Shown: in pieces, positions 22,820-32,673 of the stretch
How the letters are laid out: every line of letters begins with the position of its first letter
How positions within the stretch are numbered: the first letter of the stretch is position 1
NCBI GenBank assembly: GCA_013339895.1
Contig: JABACO010000022.1
Span: forward strand, 1,888,767 to 1,952,766
Length of the DNA: 64,000 bases
Reading direction: 5' to 3'
Origin: Ephydatia muelleri
Taxonomy: Eukaryota; Porifera; Demospongiae; Spongillida; Spongillidae
The notes under the pieces: model-generated
The model's database searches: none
Told to the model about the DNA's origin: nothing
What the model saw: only the letters and a program-made list of their open reading frames with translations
Program-made: the position numbers and the translations under genes

Positions 22820-23407
22820 ATGGCAGACGGTGGCAAATCGGAGGGCGACAAAGCTAAACCCAAAGCAGGAGGACTGGACCTAACTACCTTGCTCCAAGTC
22901 GAGACTTTCGTCGTTGGAGCGATGCTGGCCATATTCTACGGAGGGTACTATTATTGCGATTTCATTCCCGTCCCGGCGTCACTGGATCTGGCCACTCGAC
23001 TGGCCTTCACGCTCAGGTGCTTGTTCCCCGCTGTCGTAGTGCTGGCTTTCTTCATCGTGTCGGTGGGGATGAAGAGGGTTTCCACGGGAGCACTAAACCC
23101 CTTGGGGAACAAGGAGCATCTCGTGCAGGTGCACAAGAACATTCTCACCAACACGGTGGAGCAGTTTCTGGTGTTTGCCGTGTGCTCCCTCACTCTCGCC
23201 ACCTACCTGGAGACGTCAACGGAGATGAAGCTGATTCCTCTGTACACTGTGGCGTTTGTCGCTGGACGGGTGCTGTTTCGAATCGGTTACGTCATCAGTC
23301 CGCAGTACCGCGCCTTTGGTATGCATCTGAACTTCGGTTCCACGGGGTTTGTGCTGGCCAAGGTGATCTACTTACAGCTCACCAAGGGGCTAGCCGGTGG
23401 CTTTTAA
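22820..23407 (+). CDS. TMEM79/MAPEG-like membrane protein 4
   Basis: Intronless, 195 residues, start MADGGKSEGDKAKPKAGG. This is the intact partner of broken gene 2. It has a polar N-terminus of about 30 residues, then LQVETFVVGAMLAIFYGGYY (helix 1), YYCDFIPVPASLDLATRL, FPAVVVLAFFIVSVGMKRV (helix 2), GNKEHLVQVHKN, NTVEQFLVFAVCSLTLATYL (helix 3), MKLIPLYTVAFVAGRVLF, RIGYVISPQYRAFGMHL and a last helix. It ends in KGLAGGF. The Glu in NTVEQ and the Arg pair in GRVLFR, positions usually conserved in MAPEG-type bundles, are kept. A MITE sits 36 bp upstream of the ATG and may alter its promoter. Confidence 0.83.
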   Translation: MADGGKSEGDKAKPKAGGLDLTTLLQVETFVVGAMLAIFYGGYYYCDFIPVPASLDLATRLAFTLRCLFPAVVVLAFFIVSVGMKRVSTGALNPLGNKEHLVQVHKNILTNTVEQFLVFAVCSLTLATYLETSTEMKLIPLYTVAFVAGRVLFRIGYVISPQYRAFGMHLNFGSTGFVLAKVIYLQLTKGLAGGF

Positions 23408-23726
23408 CATGCATCGCAACTTTTGTACTTTTCACGTTATGTAGATTAATACATGTACCTGGTACTGCACTTGAATTTGACATCGATCAAATGCCGTGGG
23501 TGTGGTTGAGCGCCTTTATAGTTGACGCTGAAATGTACGCATATTTAATTAAACATTCAGGCCATCGTAACTCTATGGTGGACGACCAATCTCCAGTACG
23601 TAACAAAGAGGATCTAGGTATCTCTTACGACTCTTAGAATATAAAAGTTGATGAGTTAGGTCTGGCCTGACCTAAAGTCGGACCACTCCCATGTTTAATT
23701 GTTTAAGATCTAATTGCGTACATTTA

Positions 23727-23744
23727 GGTCTGGGTACGAGATCA
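23727..23744. repeat. Solo MITE end upstream of TMEM79-like gene 5
   Basis: AGGTCTGGGTACGAGAT matches the terminal repeat of the 37237-37312 MITE and stops 8-10 bp before the ATG of gene 5. Confidence 0.6.
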
Positions 23745-23751
23745 ACAAGGG

Positions 23752-24306
23752 ATGGAATCCAAGTCATGTAAAGACGCGAAGCTGAACTTCAAGGGGTCCT
23801 TTTCAATTCAGTACGCCATTGCTGTTGCGCTGGTGTCAGCCATTTACTACAGCGGCTATTACCACGTAAGCATAGTCCCTCTGCCCACCTCGATAGACCT
23901 CGTGGCCAAGTTGTCCTACACCATTCGTTGCGCCTTTCCCATGGTCCTAGTCCTGTTTTTCTTCATAATGAATGTGGGAAACAAAAGGTTTGTCACCGCG
24001 GCCATCGACCCTTTAGGGGGTAACGAGCACATCGTCCAGCTAGAGAAGAACGTCCTCACCAACACCTTGGAGCAGTTCGTGCTGAGCTTCACCCTCATGC
24101 TGGTGGCGGCCACCTATCTCGATACGGTGGAGAAGATGAAAATTATCGCCCTCTACTCGTTTGCTTTCGTCATCGGCCGCGTTCTGTTCCGAATCGGGTA
24201 CGGAATAAGTCCGCATTTCAGAGTTTTGGGTATGGGAATGACCATTCTTTCAATTTGCTTGTTATTGGTGGTCATTGTCTATCATGCTGTTTTGCAATGG
24301 GATTAG
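23752..24306 (+). CDS. TMEM79/MAPEG-like membrane protein 5
   Basis: Intronless, 184 residues, start MESKSCKDAKLNFKGSF. The most diverged of the five. Blocks: AIYYSGYYHVSIVPLPTSID, AKLSYTIRCAFPMVLVLFFF, GGNEHIVQLEKNVLTNTLEQ, FVLSFTLMLVAATYLDTVEK, MKIIALYSFAFVIGRVLF, RIGYGISPHFRVLGMGM. NTLEQ replaces NTVEQ, which is closer to the standard MAPEG pattern. It is the last gene of the array, 345 bp after gene 4, in the same orientation. Confidence 0.82.
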   Translation: MESKSCKDAKLNFKGSFSIQYAIAVALVSAIYYSGYYHVSIVPLPTSIDLVAKLSYTIRCAFPMVLVLFFFIMNVGNKRFVTAAIDPLGGNEHIVQLEKNVLTNTLEQFVLSFTLMLVAATYLDTVEKMKIIALYSFAFVIGRVLFRIGYGISPHFRVLGMGMTILSICLLLVVIVYHAVLQWD

Positions 24307-24666
24307 TATAAAAAGGAACATTACATTTTAGTGTGGACAATTGGACATTACATGTAATTGTATTGTATTACGTCAGGGTTTTTCACGAGACTTGGAATTA
24401 CATCTCAATGTTCTATCTAGCTTAAAAAGATAACCGACGCCATGTGTTCTTGAGTTGGAGGTGGGATTTTCCATCCCCCTTGCTGTGGGTCAGGGCAGAG
24501 AGTCCAGATATCTAGTTAATCCTGTGAATATAATAGTAGATTTATGTTACTGCAATTTTCTAACTGCACGTCACGTAGTCCAACTGGCGTGAAGGGAAGA
24601 CAGATCTACATATGCGAAGAGCCATATATATCAACCTGCACAGAGAGGAGTTTTTGTAAGGAATGC

Positions 24667-25060
24667 TTCTACAGAGGTCTGATACATTCTAACAATGCAG
24701 AGGCTTCTACAGAGGACTGATACGTTCTAACAATGCAGAGGCTTCTACAGAGGTCTGATACGTTCTAACAATGCAGAGGCTTCTACAGAGGTCTGATACA
24801 TTCTAACAATGCAGAGGCTTCTACAGAGGACTGATACGTTCTAACAATGCAGAGGCTTCTACAGAGGTCTGATACGTTCTAACAATGCAGAGGATTCTAC
24901 AGAGGTCTGATACATCCTAACAATGCAGAGGCTTCTACAGAGGTCTGATACGTTCTAACAATGCAGAGGCTTCTACAGAGGTCTGATACGTCCTAACAAT
25001 GCAGAGGCTTGTACAGAGGACTGACGCGTGCTAACAATGCAGAGGCTTCTACAGAGGACT
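24667..25060 (+). repeat. 38-bp satellite, array 1 (about 10 copies)
   Basis: The unit reads GAGGCTTCTACAGAGGTCTG then ATACGTTCTAACAATGCA, with variants AGGACTG and ATACATT. The unit length is not a multiple of three, and no spacer differs from the repeat. The array stops abruptly within a unit at GAGGACT. Confidence 0.95.
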
Positions 25061-25599
25061 CATATGGAGAAATGGCCCATACATAGGCGGTCATCTTGCT
25101 TTTTTTTCAAATTGAATTTCAAACGCGTTTATAATTTACGATAAATCGGACTGATTGTGAATATGTGATTTATAAGATTATACCATGAACCATTCGTAAA
25201 CTAAAATCAAGACAAAAATTTAATTTCTACCGCGCATAATTTATTCATAAACGAAGCAGTCATTGGGTAATACCTTGCGTCATCTTAGAATTATTAACAG
25301 TATGTCGGCTAGCTAACGGTTATAAACTTTAATAGCTGTGACGTAACTATCAAAGACAATTTGAATTACAATTATAATTGTACCGATACACAAATTAAAA
25401 TTAACTTATCAGCTGTGCGTCACTTTCACTGGAGAAGTGGAGCGCATCAATTAGGCACAATGATGCATGCAGGGATCGAACTACGTATGCCCTTCATGCT
25501 TTCATCTTCTGAGACGCAGGTGTTTTGGTGAGTATACTATGTGAATTTAGTAGCGTAGCCCCCCCCCCCCCCCCCCCTCCCCAAGTGGGCTACATGTAC

Positions 25600-26745
25600 A
25601 TGTCCATAGCTGTGTCCAGCGGCGTAGTCAGTTACATCGTATACGTGAATATCACAACAGGAGAAGTATGTGTGTGTGTGTGCATGTGTGTGTGTATGTG
25701 TGTGCGTGTGTATGTGTGTGTCACTGACTGTATATACATGCATAGATAATCTATGATACATGTACATGTATGTGTGATGTCATTGTGTGCAATCTCGTTA
25801 TGTGATGTCATCCTCTTCCCCCTCCTTCCCCCAGCACCGGATGGATTTGATGCTGTGTCGGTGCAGAATGTGGGCTCCACCTACATCATTGTGTCTTGGG
25901 ACTTGCCAACTCACAGTAATGGCATCCTCATCAACTTCAGTTAGTATTGCAATGGTGCTCTGGCGGGTGTCCTGCCCCTTACTGTGATCAGCTACGACAC
26001 CACCGGCCTCCTCCTCTTCACTTTGTACATGTACATGTATGTCTTCTCTGCTACTGTGTGCAAATAACAGTGTGCATGGTACATGTATATGATCTGTGCT
26101 CAGTACGTTATCTGTTGGACAGGTCCTCCAGTCACGCCCACAGGCACTGCACTCCAGTTGGAACGTGGTGTTGGGCGTCATCAGTGCTGCAGCCAGCCTG
26201 CCCAGGTACATTGTGTACACTTCAATCACTTAGTTTGTGTTCCATCTTTCTTTGCTCTTATCCATCTCTCCTCCTTCCTTTCTTTCTCTCTCCTGTCTCA
26301 CCTACTCCCTCACTTCCTCCCTCCCTTCCTCCTCCCTTCCTCCTCCCTTCCTCCTCCCTTCCTCCTCCCTTCCTCCTCCCTTCCTCCTCCCTTCCTCCTC
26401 CCTTCCTCCTCCCTTCCTCCACCCTTCCTCCCCCCTCCTTCCCTCCCCCCTCCTTCCCTCCCTCACTCCCTCTTTCCTGTCCTCCTGTAGTCATGTACAT
26501 GTACACCAGCAGGGACATCTCTGGCAAAATTACACATACCATTTATCCTCCCTCGCTCCCTCTTACCTCCCTTCACCTTCACCTCCTCACTTTCCCTTGC
26601 TCCTCCAGTACATTGTGATTCCAACCTTCTCAGCATGAGGAGGACAGCCCTCCTGGGGGACCCCCTGATCCTACTAATGACATTGTCATCAGCTTATTTA
26701 TTAATAAGATCATTAACCTGACAAGTCCTTTGGCTCCTCCTCTGT
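25600..26745 (+). pseudogene. Fibronectin type III (usherin-like) gene fragment
   Basis: SGVVSYIVYVNITTGE is followed by a GT donor, and after an AG acceptor (exon from 25835) comes PDGFDAVSVQNVGSTYIIVS, WDLPTHSNGILINFS, then TAG (25942-25944), then YCNGALAGVLPLTVISYDTT and GL in the same frame. The order PDGF..., S.T...VSW..P...NG, then a Gly-Leu end is the FN3 fold as in USH2A-type repeats. The TAG inside a continuous match suggests a broken gene or a sequence error. A further possible exon (EEDSPPGGPPDPTNDIVISL) lies at 26635-26742. Later open pieces (27330-27430, 27840-28017) are unassigned. Confidence 0.5.
26300..26460. repeat. Pyrimidine minisatellite (CTTCCTCCTCC)n
   Basis: About a dozen copies of an 11-bp unit, within the FN3 fragment. 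The long Ser/Pro/Leu open frames here come from the repeat. Confidence 0.95.
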
Positions 26746-27120
26746 GAGTACTTCACTCAATATGCCTAGACCTTATACGGTCATACCTTAGCACTCTTCC
26801 CCAATACCCCATGTGCATCCTTCTACAACTCCCCTCTCTGCTAGTGGAGCATACTGCCCCCAAACATTCATGACTCCAACAAGTCAGTACAGATACAGAT
26901 GTGTAGTGTATTAGCGTTGATATAGTATACTGTTGGCCTTCTATCTCCCTAGGTACTGTTGTTTATGTTGGCCTTGGGGCCTGACTGCTACCACAAAACC
27001 CACAAGGGCAGTCCAAGGTGTACACAACCATTGTCCTGGCTAAAATGAATACAATCAAAGCATCTTGTGAGCTGACCTTCACTTGATTGGCAGATAGTAC
27101 AGAAGATTGGACTACTTGTG

Positions 27121-27122
<2 letters not shown>

Positions 27123-27174
<52 letters not shown>
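27123..27174. repeat. (GT)n microsatellite
   Basis: About 50 bp of pure GT. Confidence 0.95.
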
Positions 27175-27177
<3 letters not shown>

Positions 27178-28117
27178 GTGGTAATGCCCGTGTTATTTTA
27201 TTTCACATCCATGGGAGGAGCTACACCTCTATGTATCTGTGTACATGTACTGTAAGCACAAGCGCTTCCATGTACACTCTTTGACTTGTTGAAATATTGG
27301 TTGATGTCGAAGTACAATGTAATGTGCTCTTCCCTAGACCCTATGGAGGAGCTTACAGCCAGTCCCCCATACCCCAGCTGGAGCAGGACGTGGGCATGGG
27401 TCATTTGTCCTCCCACCCCCTCCCACAAACTGGAAATCCTGGATCCATCACTGAAATTGAATGTACTCTCTTGTCAGGATCAGCTGAACAGGATGCCCTT
27501 ACAATGAAAGAGTCACCCCTCAAAAACTTGATACTGTTCTTCCTAAGGCCACACCCATCATGGGGGTGGTTGCAAAATGATTAACAGTTTTTGCTGCCTC
27601 TATCTGTATCAGTCCCTGCACCATCATCTTTTATTAAAATGCTTGACCCTTGCACCCACAAATAACCCTACACAAATACCATGTGCATGAAGTTGTTCAC
27701 TTTATGGAGGTATCATATGTATGTTGCATGCATGGGGCAAAGGTCTTGCCACACAACAAAATTCATGACATTGTGCCTTTGTTCCTTGTATAAATATCCA
27801 AATTAAGATAGGATCAGAGGAGGGCTATGTGCACACACACACACACAGCATGTCTCAGCTTATGAAGTGGGAAGCTGAAATCCCATTGCAAGCATTGTTT
27901 TGTTCAGATTACACAGGGGCGACAGAAACAAAGAAAAATGAGTTCAATGACACCAAGTCCTATGAGAGCTTGGAGGTGATGGAAGCAATGGCTGCATTCT
28001 ACCAACTGGCATCATGATTCGCTGCTTCTTCATCCTGTCCAGTTCTCGCCATCCTTTATATGTGTAGCCTGTATGTTTTTAAATTACTAATGACATAATG
28101 TAATCAGTAGAAGCCTG

Positions 28118-28635
28118 GGGGGGGGGGGGGGGGGGGGGGGGGGGTGAGAGAGAGAGACAGGAAGGATTGAGTAGGCAACACGCAACATCTATCAGTAACC
28201 CTCATAGTTTCAAGACATTCAGTTGCTACAGATGTTACATTAACAAGATGCACACCATTACAAGGGATTTAGTGACCCTCTGATTTACACATGCCATTGT
28301 AACTTGCCATTCAGCCAATTAACCAATTAATCGGGCTGGTCTGCACCATTTACTATAACAGCGTGGCATGCCATGTAATGGTACGAAGGGAAAACTTATT
28401 TTTGCCCCATCACCAATTATATTCCGAAACACCACCCCCTGTTGCTTTCAACACAGATCCTTGTAACTAAATATCCATTCCTGGACCAATGGGACTGAAT
28501 ATATACATGTATGATCAGTCACATTGGTCCTTCTTCCTATGCATGGGTAAAATGCAACCATAGGTGGGTTCAAAAGTAGTTCTGGAAGAGTTCAAACTCT
28601 GCACATACATGTATGTGATTGCCCGCAGAAGCATA

Positions 28636-28706
<71 letters not shown>

Positions 28707-28760
28707 CACATGCACACACACACACACACGCACACACACGCACACACACACACACTTGCA
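28118..28760. repeat. Poly(G) run and long (AC)n microsatellite
   Basis: About 27 consecutive G at 28118-28144. An AC tract of about 115 bp with few interruptions is at 28638-28754. Confidence 0.95.
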
Positions 28761-30019
28761 TTGTAGCTTTTTCCTCCTTACTTACACACCTAGATCAGTT
28801 ATAAGGGTATACACTTACACTGGTACATGCATTACGTCACAAGCACCATACGTTTACATGCACCATACAGTAAAAGCATACACATGTGTTGGAGGCAAAA
28901 TATACAGTTTTTACAATTTATTCGCAATACATAATCGATATGCTACTGCTAAACTATACTACAACAGCGTAATACATTATTTCTAATAAATGCTCCCTTT
29001 GTGAAGGGCACTATTATTACACCCGATTCGAACCTAACTAATCACAGAATCACACTGTCAACACATCGATATCGAGTACGTGGATGGAACCACACAACTA
29101 CGCTTAAAGTTTCTCACCTCGAATCTGCAAAATAGTAGCGTTGCTGTTGTGTTAGTTTGATAACTGGAGGTGTCGCATGTACATGCACATGTGATCCATT
29201 TGGCTGCTGGTTTGTTTCTCAGACACTCGATTCAGCTACGTGTAGGCCTATAGGATCCGCTAACATAAAAATTTGATATACGAAGTGTTGCCAGCGTACG
29301 TAGATATCTGAGCAGCCGGTCGAGCCTACACTATCATTCTAATTTCAAGACAACGATCAGTCTACTCGGTGACAGACTCGAAGCTTTTAGTATTCCATGT
29401 AGTTATGTTTATACGCTCATTTCACCCTGTCTACCCCGCCCCCTGGCCCACCTCGCCCTCTGCCTCGACTCCACCCTCGCAGAATTGCCCTAGGTGGGCG
29501 TGTCCAAGTTAGAGGTCTCACGTTAGCTAATATCAATGGCAACCCATAGAAACGCCATTTAAAAATGGCGCCTTATTGCACCAAAACCCATTTACTATTT
29601 TTAAAAATGGTCCCCAAATTCTTCACGACAACATTCACTTTTTTTCATATATTATATTATTTGGATAGTTGTAGAATAGTTTTAGAGGGTGGCAAAAGTT
29701 CTAACCCCCTCTGTTCATTAGTTATAACGAATGGAATATCTTAATTAGCATGATTTTTTTCCATTTTGTGTACAAGTCTATGGAATATCATATTTTCAGA
29801 AATGGTCCCAGAATTTTGGACGGTATGAGATACAAAATTTGAAATTGCCTACATTTGAACATCATTTAGAGTAGTATTAGTGGGTAGCAAAAGTTGCAGG
29901 TCCGTTATTTAGTTAAATAATAATCAAGTTTGTAAAAACGCCATACATTCTCTATGGAACGTACCGCGGAATGAAATCCAAAAATTTACAAACCGCAACT
30001 TTCGTGACCGTTCATTTCT

Positions 30020-30975
30020 CCATATGTGATACGTTCTAACAATGCAGAGGCTTCTACAGAGGTCTGATACGTTCTAACAATGCAGAGGCTTCTACAGAGG
30101 TCTGATACGTTCTAACAATGCAGAGGCTTCTACAGAGATCTGATACGTTCTAACAATGCAGAGGCTTCTACAGAGGTCTGATACGTTCTAACAATGCAGA
30201 GGCTTCTACAGAGGTCTGATACGTTCTAACAATGCAGAGGCTTCTACAGAGGACTGATGCGTTCTAACAATGCAGAGGCTTCTACAGAGGACTGATACGT
30301 TCTAACAATGCAGAGGCTTCTACAGAGGTCTGATACGTCCTAACAATGCAGAGGCTTCTACAGAGGTCTGATACGTTCTAACAATGCAGAGGCTTCTACA
30401 GAGGTCTGATACGTCCTAACAATGCAGAGGCTTCTACAGAGGTCTGATACGTTCTAACAATGCAGAGGCTTCTACAGAGGTCTGATGCGTTCTAACAATG
30501 CAGAGGCTTCTACAGAGGTCTGATACGTTCTAACAATGCAGAGGCTTCTACAGAGGTCTGATGCGTTCTAACAATGCAGAGGCTTCTACAGAGGTCTGAT
30601 ACGTCCTAACAATGCAGAGGCTTTCTACAGAGGTCTGATACGTTCTAACAATGCAGAGGCTTCTACAGAGGTCTGATACGTCCTAACAATGCAGAGGCTT
30701 TCTACAGAGGTCTGATACGTTCTAACAATGCAGAGGCTTCTACAGAGGACTGATACGTTCTAACAATGCAGAGGCTTCTACAGAGGTCTGATACGTCCTA
30801 ACAATGCAGAGGCTTTCTACAGAGGTCTGATACGTTCTAACAATGCAGAGGCTTCTACAGAGGTCTGATACGTCCTAACAATGCAGAGGCTTCTACAGAG
30901 GTCTGATACGTTCTAACAATGCAGAGACTTCTACAGAGGACTGATGCGTTCTAACAATGCAGAGGACTGCATGAT
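30020..30975 (+). repeat. 38-bp satellite, array 2 (about 25 copies)
   Basis: Same unit and orientation as 24667-25060, with a 39-bp variant (GGCTTTCTACAG) recurring every few units near 30610-30830. That pattern suggests higher-order duplication. The array decays at 30960-31010. Confidence 0.95.
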
Positions 30976-31582
30976 ACGTGCTATAACAATGCAGAGGCAT
31001 ACTCGGAGAGTACAGAAGCTCAGCACATAAATTGCCAGCAGCCCCTAAAAAAAAACGCGCACAAACAGTGAAATGGAATAGAATGCACATGCATGCATGT
31101 GACAATGTATGGTGTGTGAGAGTGTGTGTCCCATCATTATCAGACTGTGTACGTGTTGAATATACCATACGATGGTGCACAGGTCCGTGTACGCAAAAAT
31201 GCAAGTGTGTGCACAAGTGCATAAGGCTGTGTGAGCCAGCATGCCACGTACTATGCGTGAGCTGAAAATTATGTGAGAAATTACAGACCGAAGTATTGCA
31301 AGCGTAGCTGAGTGGGCGTGACAAGAATGGTTAAAGCAAATAGGAAAGCTAGAGGATGATGGATGATGCGAGTGCGTAGCATACAATAATCAGTGGGTGA
31401 TGTTCATTAACTTTGCACAGTAATGCGTTAATGTGGAGGTGTGGGGCTAGATTGTGCTACTGACCTAGAACAAGACTCTGCTCACGGATAACGTAAAAAC
31501 TAATTAACGAACAGAACAAATCAATAACGACAGGACCCCTCCACGTACACACCGAATTTGAAGCGATTTGAAACGCTCCTAC

Positions 31583-31663
31583 CTGAAGATGTGGCGGTTC
31601 TGAACCCCATGGGTTGTCGAATCTCGTAACGTCGGCACGGAGCTTGTGCAAGACTTTCCCCAT
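31583..31663 (-). CDS. Possible orphan first coding exon
   Basis: ATG at 31663 then MGKVLHKLRADVTRFDNPWG and SEPPHLQ, ending exactly at CAG followed by GTAGGAG, a good donor in phase 0. I recognise no family and found no next exon in the 2.7 kb downstream, which is satellite. It could be the start of a gene whose later exons are missed or were cut off by the satellite region. Confidence 0.4.
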
Positions 31664-31740
31664 AGAGAAATGATGTAGTATTTAATGTCAATAGCGTTAA
31701 CCGTTCGCCGGAAGTTACAGCAATTCAAACGTGATGTTTT

Positions 31741-31917
31741 TTTATGTATGGAATCGTTTCCATTGAAAAGGGACCTAGCGTAACATTTTTAGTACACAGA
31801 AATGTGCGTTGAAATGTATACAAATTCAGAGCCTTACATCTCCATGACGGATAGTCCAATTCTTAGTGCGTAAGAATCATTGTGTAGATGACATTTCAGA
31901 CTTCTAGAATGATACAA
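31741..31917 (+). repeat. Dispersed repeat, copy B
   Basis: GTTTCCATTGAAAAGGGACC, GCGTTGAAATGTAT, CTCCATGACGGATAGTCCAA and ATTTCAGACTTCTAGAAT match, in inverted orientation, 34983-35172 on the other side of the PNKD-like gene. Confidence 0.85.
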
Positions 31918-32673
31918 ATTGAAATCCCTTTTCATGGAAAATGTATCCGCGTATGCTGCTTATCTTGCGTTACTTATAAATAATTATTTTAATTAATTAT
32001 CCATAACATTAATATTATATAACTTAGATGTTGATTTATGAGAGTTTTGATATAATTACTTAACCGCTTATCTAATTGAATCGATAGTATTTGCCTAACA
32101 ACTGTAATGCATATTATTAAAAACCGAGTAGTTAATTAATGTCAACCCTGAGTTATATCCGCATACATGAGTCTTTAATAACTATTCACTATTAAAGTTA
32201 TTCTTCCCAATACCAGTACAGCAGCAGCTCAGGAAGAGTCAGTTCATAATGTGCACTAACCAGTTTTTAATAGCCGCATTTAGATAATGGTGAGAGGTCT
32301 GACAATTTATAAATACATACTTAGTGCTGTTTTAGCCCCTACTCCCCATGGCCTTTACCACATATATTGTCGTTGACACAAGCACTGCTATAGTGACAAG
32401 TCCCCAGAGAACATGATGTTCTAAACCCTCCCCCAACCCACCCCTCTCCCCTGTGGTGATCTGTTCACAGTCCCCTTTGTCCCCCCCCCCCCCCTTCCAT
32501 CTACCACCAGGCTACTAGGCTAATGCATCGAGATGCTTCTTTATGAATTATATAACATCAGCACGACAAGTGAAGACATACAACATACAAAAAAAAACAG
32601 CCAAAAAACAGCCAAATTAGGAGGGGGAGAGACAGACCATTAGCCGAACCACGCCCTCTGAAAATGGACCCAA

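Larger units (their letters stand above)
25059..30018. mobile_element. 4.96-kb segment splitting the satellite, with 14-bp inverted ends
   Basis: The left end CATATGGAGAAATG and right end CATTTCTCCATATG are exact reverse complements. Outside them the 38-bp satellite stops at GAGGACT and resumes in register at TGATACG. This fits an insertion into one array, but no transposase is recognised inside. The last 450 bp contains a diverged tandem duplication (AAATGGTCCC, GGGTGGCAAAAGTT and GGGTAGCAAAAGTT motifs). Target-site duplication is at most one base. Confidence 0.5.

Noticed and set aside
24667-30975. Possible CRISPR-like arrays
   Set aside because: The 38-bp unit repeats head to tail with no unique spacers, and the genome is eukaryotic. 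It is a satellite.
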